The notes below the pieces were generated by a model that saw only the letters and a list, made by a program, of their open reading frames with translations, had not been told where the DNA came from and did not search any database. From positions 62,001 to 126,000 of the forward strand of contig NZ_UZWE01000026.1 in NCBI RefSeq assembly GCF_900631945.1: a DNA stretch of 64,000 nucleotides, written 5' to 3'. Source of the stretch: Paracoccus haematequi. GTDB lineage: Bacteria; Pseudomonadota; Alphaproteobacteria; Rhodobacterales; Rhodobacteraceae. Position numbers and translations under genes: made by a program. Below are positions 18,563 to 28,008 of this stretch, piece by piece (position 1 is the stretch's first letter; each line of letters begins with the position of its first letter).

Positions 18563-21500
18563 ATGCACGTCCTGTTCCGCGAAACCCACGGGCTGGAGGA
18601 AGGGGCCGCGCCGCGCGATCTGGGGCAGACGCCTGCGGATCTGGTGGTGCTGTCCTTTTCCGACAGCGACCTGGGCGCCTTCGCGGCGGGATGGCACCGG
18701 GGGCGGGCCTCGCTGCCCTCGCTGCGGCTGGCGAACCTTGCGGGGCTGACGCATCCGCTGTCGGTCGATACCTATATCGAGCGCACCCTGTCGCAGGCCA
18801 GGGGCATCCTGGTCCGGCTGATCGGCGGGGCATCCTGGTGGTCCTATGGGGTGGAACAGCTGTCCCGGCTGGCCCGGCGGAACGGCATCGCCCTGGCCGT
18901 TCTGCCTGCGGACGGCCGCCCGGACGAGGCGCTGGACCGGGCCTCGAACCTGCCGCCGTCGACGCTGCGGCGGCTGACCGCGCTGTGCGATGCGGGCGGA
19001 GAGGTCGCGGCGCAGGCGGCGCTGGCCCAGCTTGCGCTGGCCGCAGGGCTGTATGCGGGGCCGGTGGCGGGGTCGAAGGCGCTGCCGCCCTTCGGGTTCT
19101 GGCATCCCGGCACGGGTCCGTCGGACGGTCCGCCCAGCGGCGCTGGCCCCCTGGTGGCGATCCCCTTCTATCGCGCCTGGCTGGCGGCGGCGGATACCGA
19201 TGGAATCGGCGCGCTGATCGCGGCGTTCGACGCAAGGGGCTTCCGCGCCGCGGGCCTGTTCCTGCCCAGCCTCAAGGACAGGGCCGCGGCGGACTGGCTG
19301 CGCGCCACGCTGCCCGGCCTTGCCCCGGCCGCCATCGTCAACGCCACCGCCTTTTCGGCGCGCTCGGACAAGGGATCGCCGCTGGATGCCCCCGGCGCGC
19401 CGGTCTTCCAGGTGATCCATGCGACCAACGACCGCCGCGCTTGGGCCGGATCGGATCGCGGCGTATCGCCCTCGGACCTGGCGATGCACATCGCCCTGCC
19501 CGAGGTCGACGGTCGCATCGGCGCCGGGGCGATCTCTTTCAAGGATGCCGCCGCGTGGGATCCCGACCTGCAATTCGCCCGCGCCCGGCACCGCGCCGAT
19601 CCGGCCCAGGTCGCCGCCGCCGTGGACCGGGTGGCGGGTTGGCACCGGCTGTCCACGACCCTGCCCGCCCGGCGGCGCGTCGCCCTGATCCTGTCCACCT
19701 ATCCCGGCAAGGCGCATCGGATGGCCCATGCGGTGGGCCTGGACGCCATCGCCTCGGCCCAGGCGATGCTGGCCGACCTGGGACAGGACGCGGGCGCGGC
19801 GCCGCTGGAACAGGCGCTTGCGACCGGCCGCATCCACTGGCCTCTGGCGGAATACCGGCGGGCGCTGTCCCGCCTGCCGGACCCCCTGCGCCAGGCCCTG
19901 CATACGGCCCATGGCGCGCCCGAGGATGACGCGGCCATCGAAGGCGGCGCCTTCGCCTTTGCCGCGATCCGGCGCGGCAACGCGCTGATCGCGCTGCAAC
20001 CCGAACGCGGCCAGCCCGCCGACCGCGAGGGCGAATACCACGACACCACCCGCACTCCGCGCCACGCCTATGTCGCCTTTTACCTGTGGCTTCAGGACCA
20101 GGCCGACGCGCTGGTCCATATCGGCGCGCATGGCACGCTGGAATGGCTGCCCGGCAAGGCCGCCGCGCTGTCGCCCGCCTGCTGGCCCCAGGCGCTGACC
20201 GGGGCGCTGCCGGTGATCTATCCCTTCATCGTCAACGATCCGGGCGAGGCGGCGCAGGCCCGTCGCAGGCTGGGCGCGGTGACGCTGGGCCACCTGCCGC
20301 CGCCGCTTGCGCCCTCGGGCACGCCCGCGCCGTTCCTGCGCCTGGAACGGCTGCTGGACGAATATTCGCTGGCCGATGGGATGGACGCCCCCCGACAGGC
20401 TCGGCTGGTCGCCGCCATCCGGGCCGAGGCGCAGTCGGCCGGGGTCGAGGACGACCTGGGCATCCCCGGCCATGCCAGCCCGGCCGAGGCGATTCCGCTG
20501 ATCGACCGCTTCGTCTGCGACGTGAAGGATTCGCAATTCGCCGAAGGTCTGCATGTCTGGGGGCGCGGCACGCCCGATGGCCGGGGCTTCACGGGCGACG
20601 CGGCTTCGGCCGCCGCCGAAAAGGCCGCGCTGCTGGACGCCCTGGCGGGCCGCCGGATCGAACCGGGGCCGTCGGGATCGCCCTGGCGCGGGCGCAGGGA
20701 CGTGCTGCCGACCGGGCGCAATCTTTTCGGCACCGATCCCCGCGCCGTGCCCTCGGCCGCCGCCCATGCACAGGGCGTCAGGCTGGCCGAGGAACTGCTG
20801 CGCCGCCATTTGCAGGACCAGGGCGACTGGCCGCGCGGGCTGGTGGTGAACCTGTGGGGGTCGGCCACCATGCGCACGGCGGGCGAGGAATTCGCCATGG
20901 CGCTGCACCTGGCCGGGGCGGCGCCGGTCTGGGACGACCAGTCGGGCCGCGTCACCGGATTTCAGATCGTGCCGCTGGCGCTGCTGGACCGGCCGCGCAT
21001 CGACGTGACGCTGCGCGTCTCGGGCCTGTTCCGCGACGTGTTCCCCGACCTGGCCCGGCTGTTCGAACAGACGACGGCGGCGCTGGCCCGGCGCGACGAG
21101 GCCGCCGACATGAACCCCTATGTCGCGGCGCCGTCCGGGCCGCGCGTCTTCGCCCCCGCCCCCGCCCGCTATGGCCTGGGGCTTGCGACGGGACCGTTCA
21201 CCCCCGAGGCCCGGCAGGCGGCCGGAGAGGCATGGCTTGCCGCCTCGGGCCACGATGCCGAAGGCGCCCCCGCGCGCGCGATGCTTGAGGCCCGGCTGCG
21301 CGGCGCCGACGCTTTCGTCCACCTTCAGGATCTTCCCGAAACCGACCTGCTGCTGGCCGAGGATTACGCCAGCCACGAGGCCGGTTTCGCCGCCGCCCTG
21401 GCCGCCCTGGGCGGTCGGGCCGCCCTCTACCACCTGGACGCGACCCGCCCCGACGCCCCCCGCGCCCGCACCCTGCCCGAGGAGATCGCGCGCGTGGTCC

Positions 21501-21799
21501 GCGCGCGGGCCGTCAATCCCCGCTGGCTGGAATCGATGATGCGGCACGGCTTTCGCGGCGCGGCGGAAATCGCCGCCACCCTGGACCACATGGCGGCCTT
21601 CGCGCATCTGGCCGGAGTGGTGCCGCCGCATCTGTTCGATCTCTATCACGCCGCGACCCTGGGCGATCCTCGGGTGGCGGCTTTCCTGGAGGCCAGCAAT
21701 CCCCAGGCCCAGGAGGCGATGCGGGCGACATTCGCGGCCCTGGCAGACGCCGGGCTATGGCAAAGCCGGTCCAACAGCATCGCGGCGGGGATCAGATGA
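18563..21799 (+). CDS. cobN: Cobaltochelatase subunit CobN
   Basis: CobN is the large, substrate-binding subunit of the ATP-dependent aerobic cobaltochelatase that puts Co into hydrogenobyrinic acid a,c-diamide. The chain has 1078 residues and shows CobN/BchH-family motifs: EYHDTTRTPRHAY, IGAHGTLEWLPGK, VNDPGEAAQARRR and NLWGSATMRTAGEE. It is shorter than the roughly 1,275 residues of the classical Pseudomonas enzyme; the N-terminal part looks compact, with no frameshift seen. The partner subunits CobS and CobT are not in the window. It overlaps cobG by 4 bp. Confidence 0.95.
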   Translation: MHVLFRETHGLEEGAAPRDLGQTPADLVVLSFSDSDLGAFAAGWHRGRASLPSLRLANLAGLTHPLSVDTYIERTLSQARGILVRLIGGASWWSYGVEQLSRLARRNGIALAVLPADGRPDEALDRASNLPPSTLRRLTALCDAGGEVAAQAALAQLALAAGLYAGPVAGSKALPPFGFWHPGTGPSDGPPSGAGPLVAIPFYRAWLAAADTDGIGALIAAFDARGFRAAGLFLPSLKDRAAADWLRATLPGLAPAAIVNATAFSARSDKGSPLDAPGAPVFQVIHATNDRRAWAGSDRGVSPSDLAMHIALPEVDGRIGAGAISFKDAAAWDPDLQFARARHRADPAQVAAAVDRVAGWHRLSTTLPARRRVALILSTYPGKAHRMAHAVGLDAIASAQAMLADLGQDAGAAPLEQALATGRIHWPLAEYRRALSRLPDPLRQALHTAHGAPEDDAAIEGGAFAFAAIRRGNALIALQPERGQPADREGEYHDTTRTPRHAYVAFYLWLQDQADALVHIGAHGTLEWLPGKAAALSPACWPQALTGALPVIYPFIVNDPGEAAQARRRLGAVTLGHLPPPLAPSGTPAPFLRLERLLDEYSLADGMDAPRQARLVAAIRAEAQSAGVEDDLGIPGHASPAEAIPLIDRFVCDVKDSQFAEGLHVWGRGTPDGRGFTGDAASAAAEKAALLDALAGRRIEPGPSGSPWRGRRDVLPTGRNLFGTDPRAVPSAAAHAQGVRLAEELLRRHLQDQGDWPRGLVVNLWGSATMRTAGEEFAMALHLAGAAPVWDDQSGRVTGFQIVPLALLDRPRIDVTLRVSGLFRDVFPDLARLFEQTTAALARRDEAADMNPYVAAPSGPRVFAPAPARYGLGLATGPFTPEARQAAGEAWLAASGHDAEGAPARAMLEARLRGADAFVHLQDLPETDLLLAEDYASHEAGFAAALAALGGRAALYHLDATRPDAPRARTLPEEIARVVRARAVNPRWLESMMRHGFRGAAEIAATLDHMAAFAHLAGVVPPHLFDLYHAATLGDPRVAAFLEASNPQAQEAMRATFAALADAGLWQSRSNSIAAGIR

Positions 21800-22923
21800 G
21801 CGGGCGGGTCAAGGGCTGGTGCCCCGGCGCGCTGACGCCGATGCCGTCCGGCGACGGGCTGGTGCTGCGCGTCCGCCCCCGTTCCGGGCGGCTGACGCCC
21901 GCGCAGATGCTGGGCCTGGCCGATCTGGCAGAGCGGTTCGGCGACGGCGCGGTCACGCTGACCAGCCGGGCGAACCTGCAACTGCGCGCGGTCGCGCCTG
22001 CCGATCTGGAGGCCGTCCAGGCGGATCTGCGGCGGCTGGATCTGATCGACACCGATCCCGCGCAGGAGACGCGCCGCAATATCCTGGTGTCGCCGATCTG
22101 GACCCAAGGCGATCCCACGATGGCCCTGGCGGCCGAACTCGCGGCGCGCCTGGCCGAATTGCCGCCCCTGCCTGCCAAGTTCGGCTTTGCGATCGACACC
22201 GGCCCGGCGGCGATCCTGACCGGCGCATCGGCCGACCTGCGGATCGAGCGGTCGTCGTCGGGCCTGATCCTGCGCGCCGAGGGCATGGCGCGCGGCGAAG
22301 CGGTCCCCGACGCGCGGGCTGTGACCCGCCTTATCGCGCTGGCGCACTGGTTCGCGGCACAGCCCGGCGCGCGGCGGATGGGGCTGCTGGTGGGCGGCGG
22401 CGCACGCCCGCCGCTGGCCGCCGATGCCGCGCCCCTGACGACCCCGCCGCTGCGGCCCGGCCCGGCCGCGCCGGGCACCTGCGTCGCCGCGCCTTTCGGG
22501 CGGATGGCCACGGATGCGCTGCGCGCCATCGCCGTCGCGCCCGCGCGGCCGACCCCCTGGCGGTCGCTGGTCATCGAGGCCGCGTCGCCACCCCGGCATC
22601 CCCAGGCCATCACCGACCCGGACGATCCGCGCCTGCGGGTGGCGGTCTGCGTGGGCAAGCCCCGCTGCTCCTCGGCCAGTGTCGAGACGATGCGCCTTGC
22701 CCGCGACCTTGCGCCCCTGGTGCCGCCGGGCGCGGTCCTGCATGTCGCCGGATGCGCCAAGGGCTGCGCCCATCCCCGGCCCGCCGACCTGGTGCTGACC
22801 GGACGAGACGGCCACTTCGATCTGCTGCGCGGCGGCCGTCCCGGCGATCCGCCGCAGCGCCGCAGCCTGGATCCCGCCGACATTGCCGCCCTGCTGAAAG
22901 ACCCCCATGCCCCATCTTTATGA
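21796..22923 (+). CDS. cobG: Precorrin-3B synthase CobG
   Basis: CobG is the O2-dependent monooxygenase that makes precorrin-3B, a marker of the aerobic cobalamin route. The 375-residue protein has the nitrite/sulfite reductase-like ferredoxin half-domains (TSRANLQLR) and a [4Fe-4S]/siroheme-type cysteine set: CVGKPRC (C-x5-C) near residue 287 and CAKGC (C-x3-C) about 40 residues later. ATG 21796 overlaps the cobN stop; the frame open from 21757 lies inside cobN and is not used. The gene overlaps cobH by 17 bp. Confidence 0.93.
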   Translation: MSGRVKGWCPGALTPMPSGDGLVLRVRPRSGRLTPAQMLGLADLAERFGDGAVTLTSRANLQLRAVAPADLEAVQADLRRLDLIDTDPAQETRRNILVSPIWTQGDPTMALAAELAARLAELPPLPAKFGFAIDTGPAAILTGASADLRIERSSSGLILRAEGMARGEAVPDARAVTRLIALAHWFAAQPGARRMGLLVGGGARPPLAADAAPLTTPPLRPGPAAPGTCVAAPFGRMATDALRAIAVAPARPTPWRSLVIEAASPPRHPQAITDPDDPRLRVAVCVGKPRCSSASVETMRLARDLAPLVPPGAVLHVAGCAKGCAHPRPADLVLTGRDGHFDLLRGGRPGDPPQRRSLDPADIAALLKDPHAPSL

Positions 22924-23536
22924 AACCGACGGCGCCGCGATCTATCGCGCCTCTTTCGCGACCATCCGCGCCGAGGCCGACCTGTCGCGCTTCGCCCCCG
23001 ATGAGGAGATCGTCGCCGTCCGCATGATCCATGCCTGCGGGATGGTGGATCTTGCGGCGCATATCCGCTTTGCCCCCGGCTTCGCCATCGCCGCGCGCCG
23101 GGCGCTGGAAGGGGGCGCGCCGATCCTCTGCGACGCGCGCATGGTCAGCGAGGGGATCACCCGCGCCCGCCTGCCCGCCGGGAACCCCGTCCTCTGCACC
23201 CTGCACGCGCCCGAGGTTCCCGGCCTGGCCGCCAGCCTGGGCACGACCCGTTCGGCCGCCGCGCTGGAACTGTGGCGGCCGCATCTGGCGGGCGCGGTCG
23301 TGGCCATCGGCAATGCACCCACCGCGCTGTTCCACCTGCTGAACATGCTGGAGGATCCGGCCTGCCCGCGTCCCGCCGCCATCATCGGCTGCCCGGTCGG
23401 CTTCATCGGCGCGGCGGAATCCAAGGCTGCCCTGGCGGCTGACGACCCGGCGCCCTGGTGCATCGTGGACGGACGGCTTGGCGGGTCGGCGATCACCGTC
23501 GCTGCGGTCAACGCCCTGGCCAGCCGGGTCGAATGA
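22907..23536 (+). CDS. cobH: Precorrin-8X methylmutase CobH
   Basis: CobH moves the C-11 methyl to C-12, turning precorrin-8X into hydrogenobyrinate. The 209-residue length is usual. Motifs include MIHACGMVD with the catalytic His near residue 45, PILCDARMVSEGI, IGNAPTALF and GCPVGFIGAAESK. The start lies inside the end of cobG (17-bp overlap) and the stop overlaps cobI, so the run is likely translationally coupled. Confidence 0.96.
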   Translation: MPHLYETDGAAIYRASFATIRAEADLSRFAPDEEIVAVRMIHACGMVDLAAHIRFAPGFAIAARRALEGGAPILCDARMVSEGITRARLPAGNPVLCTLHAPEVPGLAASLGTTRSAAALELWRPHLAGAVVAIGNAPTALFHLLNMLEDPACPRPAAIIGCPVGFIGAAESKAALAADDPAPWCIVDGRLGGSAITVAAVNALASRVE

Positions 23537-24249
23537 TGGGCAAAATCCTGTGCATCGGCCTTGGCCCCGGCGACCCCGACCTGATGAGCCTGCGTGCCCA
23601 CCGGCACCTGACACGGGCGCGCGTCGTCGCCTATTTCCGCAAGGGTGGCCGCCCCGGACAGGCGCGCCGCATCGCCGAGGGGCTGATCCCGGCGGGCGCC
23701 GTCGAACTGGCGATGGAATATCCCGTCACCACCGAAATCGCCGTCCAGGATCCCGCCTATGGCGCCGCGCTGCGGGCCTTTTACGACGACTGGGCCGCGC
23801 GGCTGCAAGAAGCCGCCCTGACGGACGATGTGGTGGTGCTGTGCGAAGGCGATCCGTTCTTTTTCGGATCCTTCATGCATCTGCACGCCCGCCTGCCGCG
23901 CGATCTGGTCGAGGTGGTTCCGGGCATCCCCGGCATGGCCGGATGCTGGACCGCGACGGGCCAGCCGATCACCTGGGGCGACGACATCCTGACCGTGCTG
24001 CCCGCGACCCTGCCCGAAGCCGAACTTGCGCGCCGGATCGCCGATACCGACGCGCTTGTGGTGATGAAGATCGGCCGCAACCTGGGGCGGCTGCGCGCGG
24101 CGCTGACCGCCGCCCGACGGCTGGACCAGGCCTGGCTGGTCGAATACGGCACCATGCCGGGCCAGCGGGTGCGCCGCCTGGCGGATGTCGAGGGGCCGGT
24201 GCCCTATTTCTCGATCGTGCTGATCCACGGCCAGGGGCGCAGGCCGTGA
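23533..24249 (+). CDS. cobI: Precorrin-2 C20-methyltransferase CobI
   Basis: CobI is an SAM-dependent methyltransferase of the SUMT fold that methylates C-20 of precorrin-2. The 238-residue protein has GLGPGDPDLMSLRA near the N-terminus, VVLCEGDPFFFGSF and the VPGIPGMAGCWTATG loop. ATG 23533 overlaps the cobH stop; a second ATG at 23536 follows directly. It ends with a GTGA overlap into cobJ. Confidence 0.95.
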   Translation: MMGKILCIGLGPGDPDLMSLRAHRHLTRARVVAYFRKGGRPGQARRIAEGLIPAGAVELAMEYPVTTEIAVQDPAYGAALRAFYDDWAARLQEAALTDDVVVLCEGDPFFFGSFMHLHARLPRDLVEVVPGIPGMAGCWTATGQPITWGDDILTVLPATLPEAELARRIADTDALVVMKIGRNLGRLRAALTAARRLDQAWLVEYGTMPGQRVRRLADVEGPVPYFSIVLIHGQGRRP

Positions 24250-24980
24250 CCGGCCGGCTGGTCATCGCGGGGCTTGGCCCCGGCGCCGCCGGGATGATGA
24301 CGGCCGAGGTGCGGGACGCCCTGGACCAGGCCACCGACGTGATCGGCTATGGTCCCTATGTCGCCCGCATCGCGCCGCGCGCGGGGCTGGTGCTGCACCC
24401 CTCTGACAACCGGGTGGAACTGGACCGCGCCACGCGGGCGTTGACCCTGGCCGCCCAGGGGCGGCGGGTGGTGGTCGTCTCGTCCGGGGATCCGGGGGTC
24501 TTCGCCATGGCCTCGGCCGTGTTCGAGGCGCTGGAGCGCGGCCCGGCCGACTGGCAGGGCCTGGATCTGCGGGTGCTGCCGGGGATCACCGCGATGCTGG
24601 CGGCGGCGGCGGCGGCGGGCGCGCCCCTGGGGCATGATTTCTGCGCCATCAACCTGTCGGACAATCTCAAGCCGCTTGATCTGGTGCTGGAACGCGTGCG
24701 GCTGGCGGTCCAGGCCGATTTCGCGATGGCCTTCTATAATCCCCGCTCGGCCAGCCGCCCGCATCAGTTCGGCGCGGTTCTGGATCTGCTGCGCGGGATC
24801 TGCGGCCCCGACCGGCTGATCACCTTCGCCCGCGCCGTCTCGACCCCCGGCCAGCAGATCCGCACCGTCGCCCTGTCGCAGGCCACGCCCGAGATGGCCG
24901 ACATGCGCACGGTGGTTCTGGTCGGCTCGTCCCGGACGCGGCGCATCGGCCGCTTCGTCTATACGCCGAGGTCGGCATGA
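24246..24980 (+). CDS. cobJ: Precorrin-3B C17-methyltransferase CobJ
   Basis: CobJ methylates C-17 and contracts the ring, producing precorrin-4. The start is GTG 24246 in a GTGA overlap with the cobI stop, giving 244 residues (VTGRLVIAGLGPG). SUMT-fold motifs include VVVSSGDPGVFAMAS, LPGITAMLAAAAAAGAPLGHDFC, NLSDNLKP and FYNPRSASRP. Its 3' end overlaps the oppositely oriented cobK by 22 bp. Confidence 0.95.
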   Translation: MTGRLVIAGLGPGAAGMMTAEVRDALDQATDVIGYGPYVARIAPRAGLVLHPSDNRVELDRATRALTLAAQGRRVVVVSSGDPGVFAMASAVFEALERGPADWQGLDLRVLPGITAMLAAAAAAGAPLGHDFCAINLSDNLKPLDLVLERVRLAVQADFAMAFYNPRSASRPHQFGAVLDLLRGICGPDRLITFARAVSTPGQQIRTVALSQATPEMADMRTVVLVGSSRTRRIGRFVYTPRSA

Positions 24981-25699
24981 CACCAGGCCAGCACATCCTC
25001 GACCGTCGCGGCGGTGGGGCGATCCGGCACGGGCGGCCGGGCGATCATCACCACCGGAATGCCCATGGCGCGGGCAGCCGCCAGCTTGGCGCTGGCCCCG
25101 CCGCCGCCCGCGTTCTTGGCAACGATCAGGTCGATGCGGTGGCCTTCCAGCAGCGCCCGGTCGCCCGCCACATCGAAGGGTCCGCGCGCGATCACCACGG
25201 TCGCATCCGGCAGCGGCAGCGGATCGTCGGGACGGTCCACCAGGCGCAGCAGATAATGGTGCTGCGCCTGGCCCCTGAAATCCGCAAGCTGCTGGCGGCC
25301 GATGGACAGGAACACCCGGCGCGGCGGGCCGTCCAGGGCGCGCGCCGCCGCGGCCATGTCGGCCACCTCGGTCCAGTCGTCGCCTGGACCGGGCTGCCAT
25401 GCGGGCCGTTCCAGCGCCAGCAGCGGCAGGCCGGTCAGCGCGCTTGCCGCCACCGCGTTGCGGCTGATCCGCGCGGCAAAGGGATGGGTCGCATCGACGA
25501 TCCGGGCGATCCGGTTCGCCCGCAGCCAGCCGGCCAGCCCTGCGGCCCCGCCGAAGCCGCCCACCCGCACCGGCACCGGCTGCGGACGGGGCGACTGGAC
25601 CCGGCCCGCATAGGACAGGATCGCCGCCATCCCCCTCTGGGCCATCGCCGCGGCAAGGCGGCTGGCCTCGGTCGTGCCGCCAAGGATCAGGGTCGTCAT
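24959..25699 (-). CDS. cobK: Precorrin-6A reductase CobK, on the opposite strand
   Basis: CobK reduces precorrin-6A to 6B with NADPH. The 246-residue protein shows LILGGTTEASRLA at the N-terminus, SYAGRV, VDATHPFAARIS and LIVAKNAGGGGASAKL. It lies on the minus strand inside an otherwise plus-strand run. ATG at 25697-25699 overlaps the cobL start at 25698-25700 on the other strand (shared CATG), and the 3' end overlaps cobJ by 22 bp. An ATG at 25720 is possible but has no ribosome site. Its promoter must lie within cobL, and readthrough of the plus-strand operon would be antisense to it. Confidence 0.93.
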   Translation of the reverse strand: MTTLILGGTTEASRLAAAMAQRGMAAILSYAGRVQSPRPQPVPVRVGGFGGAAGLAGWLRANRIARIVDATHPFAARISRNAVAASALTGLPLLALERPAWQPGPGDDWTEVADMAAAARALDGPPRRVFLSIGRQQLADFRGQAQHHYLLRLVDRPDDPLPLPDATVVIARGPFDVAGDRALLEGHRIDLIVAKNAGGGGASAKLAAARAMGIPVVMIARPPVPDRPTAATVEDVLAWCHADLGV

Positions 25700-26879
25700 G
25701 GCTGAATGGCTTTCCATCATCGGTATCGGCGAGGATGGCCCGGACGGTCTGTCCGCCGCAAGCCGCCATGCGCTGCGATCGGCGGCGGCGGTGTTCGGCG
25801 GGCCGCGTCATCTGGCGATGATCGACCATCCCGACCGCCGCCCCTGGCCGGTGCCCTTTTCCATCGCCCCGGTGCTGGCGCTGCGCGGGCAGCCGGTGGC
25901 GGTCCTGGCTTCCGGGGATCCGTTCTGGCACGGCGCGGGCGGCACGCTTGCGGCCGCCCTGGCGCCCGGCGAATGGCGGGCCTTCCCCGCGCCCTCGGTC
26001 TTTTCCCTGGCCGCCGCGCGCATCGGCTGGCGGATCGAGGATACGCTGTGCCTGGGCCTGCACGCCGCGCCGCTGGCGGGACTGCGCCCACATCTCGCGC
26101 CGGGCCGCCGCGCGATCCTGACGCTGCGCGACGGCGCGGCAGTGGCCGAGCTGGCCCGCTGGCTGGCGGCCGAGGGGTTCGGGGACAGCGCCCTGGCGGT
26201 CATGGAGCATCTGGGCGGCGCGCGCGAACGGATCCGCCATGCCCGCGCCGAGGCGCTGGACCTGGCCGATATAGGCGCCCTGGTCGCGGTTGCCGTGACG
26301 GTCCAGGGCGCGGGCCGGATCATGCCCCACGCCTCGGGCCTGGCGGATGACTGGTTCGACCATGACGGCCAGATCACCAAACGGCCGGTCCGCGCCCTGG
26401 CGCTGTCGGCCCTGGCGCCGCGCCCCGGCGAGATGCTGTGGGATATCGGCGCCGGGTCGGGATCGGTGGGGATCGAATGGCTGCTGGCCGACCCGTCCTG
26501 CCGCGCCGTCGCGATCGAGCGGGACGTAGCACGCGCCGAACGGGCGCGCGGGAACGCCGACCGGCTGGGCGCGGGGCGGCTGGCGATCCGGGCGGGAGAG
26601 GCCCTGGACCTGCTGGACGGACTGCCGCCCCCCGATGCCGTCTTTGTCGGCGGCGGCGGCGACGACGCCCTGCTGGCCGCGCTGTGGGGCCGCCTGCCCG
26701 CGGGGTGCCGCCTTGTCGCCCATGCCGTGACCCTGGAAACCGAGGCGCTGCTGGCCGCCTGGCACCATGCCCAGGGCGGCAGCCTGCTGCGGATAGAACT
26801 GTCCGAGGCCGCGCCGCTGGGGCGCAGGCGAGGCTGGAAGGCAAGCTATCCGGTCGTGCAATGGAGCGTGACGCGATGA
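25698..26879 (+). CDS. cobL: Precorrin-6B methylase / decarboxylase CobL
   Basis: CobL methylates C-5 and C-15 and removes the C-12 acetate carboxyl. The 393-residue protein has two domains: an N-terminal SUMT-like part ([46 protein letters not shown]) and a C-terminal CbiT-like methyltransferase. The latter shows the SAM motif [16 protein letters not shown] near residue 253. Start ATG 25698 shares bases with the cobK start on the other strand. The stop overlaps cobE by 4 bp. This start has only a moderate ribosome site (AAGGATCAGGG about 8-16 bases upstream). Confidence 0.95.
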   Translation: MAEWLSIIGIGEDGPDGLSAASRHALRSAAAVFGGPRHLAMIDHPDRRPWPVPFSIAPVLALRGQPVAVLASGDPFWHGAGGTLAAALAPGEWRAFPAPSVFSLAAARIGWRIEDTLCLGLHAAPLAGLRPHLAPGRRAILTLRDGAAVAELARWLAAEGFGDSALAVMEHLGGARERIRHARAEALDLADIGALVAVAVTVQGAGRIMPHASGLADDWFDHDGQITKRPVRALALSALAPRPGEMLWDIGAGSGSVGIEWLLADPSCRAVAIERDVARAERARGNADRLGAGRLAIRAGEALDLLDGLPPPDAVFVGGGGDDALLAALWGRLPAGCRLVAHAVTLETEALLAAWHHAQGGSLLRIELSEAAPLGRRRGWKASYPVVQWSVTR

Positions 26880-27238
26880 GACATGCAGGCGTCGGATTTC
26901 GCAGCGGGGCCACGCTGGATTCGGTCCGCGATGCGCTGCGCCGCGCCGGAGGCGGCGGGCTGACGCGGATCGCCATTCCGGCGGTCAAGGCGGCCGATCC
27001 CCTGGCCGCCGAACTGGCCGCATCCGGTCTGGCCCTGACCCTGATCCCGCCCGATGCGCTGGCCCGCACACCCACCCCCACGCAAGGCCCGCCGTCGCTA
27101 CGCACCCACCGCACCGGCACCGTCGCCGAAGCCTGCGCGCTGATCGCCGCCGGGCCTGGCGCGCGCCTGCTGGCGCCCCGCACCATCAGCCAGGACCGCA
27201 TGGCGACCGCCGCCGTCGCGGAAGGAGTCGATCCATGA
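26876..27238 (+). CDS. cobE: CobE / CbiG C-terminal domain protein
   Basis: This 120-residue protein matches the CobE/CbiG C-terminal family: [18 protein letters not shown] near the start, [16 protein letters not shown] and [13 protein letters not shown]. CobE is known to be needed for cobalamin synthesis in Pseudomonas denitrificans; the exact role is unsettled (CbiG homologues open the C-20 lactone in the anaerobic route). ATGA overlaps at both ends couple it to cobL and cobM. Confidence 0.88.
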   Translation: MRHAGVGFRSGATLDSVRDALRRAGGGGLTRIAIPAVKAADPLAAELAASGLALTLIPPDALARTPTPTQGPPSLRTHRTGTVAEACALIAAGPGARLLAPRTISQDRMATAAVAEGVDP

Positions 27239-28008
27239 CCGTCCATTTCATCGGCGCCGGTCCCGGCGCCCCCGACCTGCTGACGCTGCGCGGGCGCGAC
27301 CTGATCGCGGCATCGCCCGTCTGCCTGTATGCCGGATCGCTGATCCCCCCGGCGGTGCTGGCCCATTGCCCGCCCGGCTGCCAGATCGTCGACACCGCGC
27401 CGCTGGACCTGGACGCCATCATGGCCCAGATCGCAGCGGCGCATGAGGGCGGCCTTGACGTGGCGCGGCTGCATTCGGGCGATCTGTCCGTCTGGTCGGC
27501 CATGGGCGAACAGTTGCGCCGCCTGCGCGCGGCGGGAATCCCCTATACGGTGACGCCGGGCGTGCCGTCCTTTGCCGCCGCCGCCGCCGCCCTGGGGGCT
27601 GAACTGACCCTGCCGGGCCTTGCGCAAAGCGTGGTGCTGACCCGCACGGCGGGCCGCGCCTCGGCCATGCCGCAGGGCGAAAGCCTTGCCGCCTTCGCCG
27701 CGACCGGCGCGACCCTGGCGCTGCATCTGTCGATCCACCGGCTGGCCCAGGTCGCCGCCGAACTGATCCCCCATTACGGCGCCGACTGCCCGGCGGCCGT
27801 CGTCTGGCGGGCAAGCTGGCCCGACCAGCGGCTGGTGCGCGGCACCCTGGCCGACATCGCCGCGCAGGTCGGCGACGGGATCGAGCGCACCGCCCTGATC
27901 CTGGTCGGCCGCGCCCTTGCGCAAGAGGGATTCGACGACAGCCGCCTGTACGCCGCCGATTACGACCGGCGCTTTCGCGGCGGGCGCGGCGACGCGGTGG
28001 CGCCGTGA
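27235..28008 (+). CDS. cobM: Precorrin-4 C11-methyltransferase CobM
   Basis: CobM methylates C-11 of precorrin-4. The 257-residue SUMT-fold protein shows [44 protein letters not shown] and [19 protein letters not shown], all typical. The start overlaps cobE and the stop overlaps cobB (GTGA), continuing the coupled run. Confidence 0.96.
   Translation: MTVHFIGAGPGAPDLLTLRGRDLIAASPVCLYAGSLIPPAVLAHCPPGCQIVDTAPLDLDAIMAQIAAAHEGGLDVARLHSGDLSVWSAMGEQLRRLRAAGIPYTVTPGVPSFAAAAAALGAELTLPGLAQSVVLTRTAGRASAMPQGESLAAFAATGATLALHLSIHRLAQVAAELIPHYGADCPAAVVWRASWPDQRLVRGTLADIAAQVGDGIERTALILVGRALAQEGFDDSRLYAADYDRRFRGGRGDAVAP

Noticed and set aside
18383..21649. 1088-codon minus-strand frame over cobN
   Set aside because: Antisense shadow; low-complexity Arg/Gly/Gln protein, no ribosome site.
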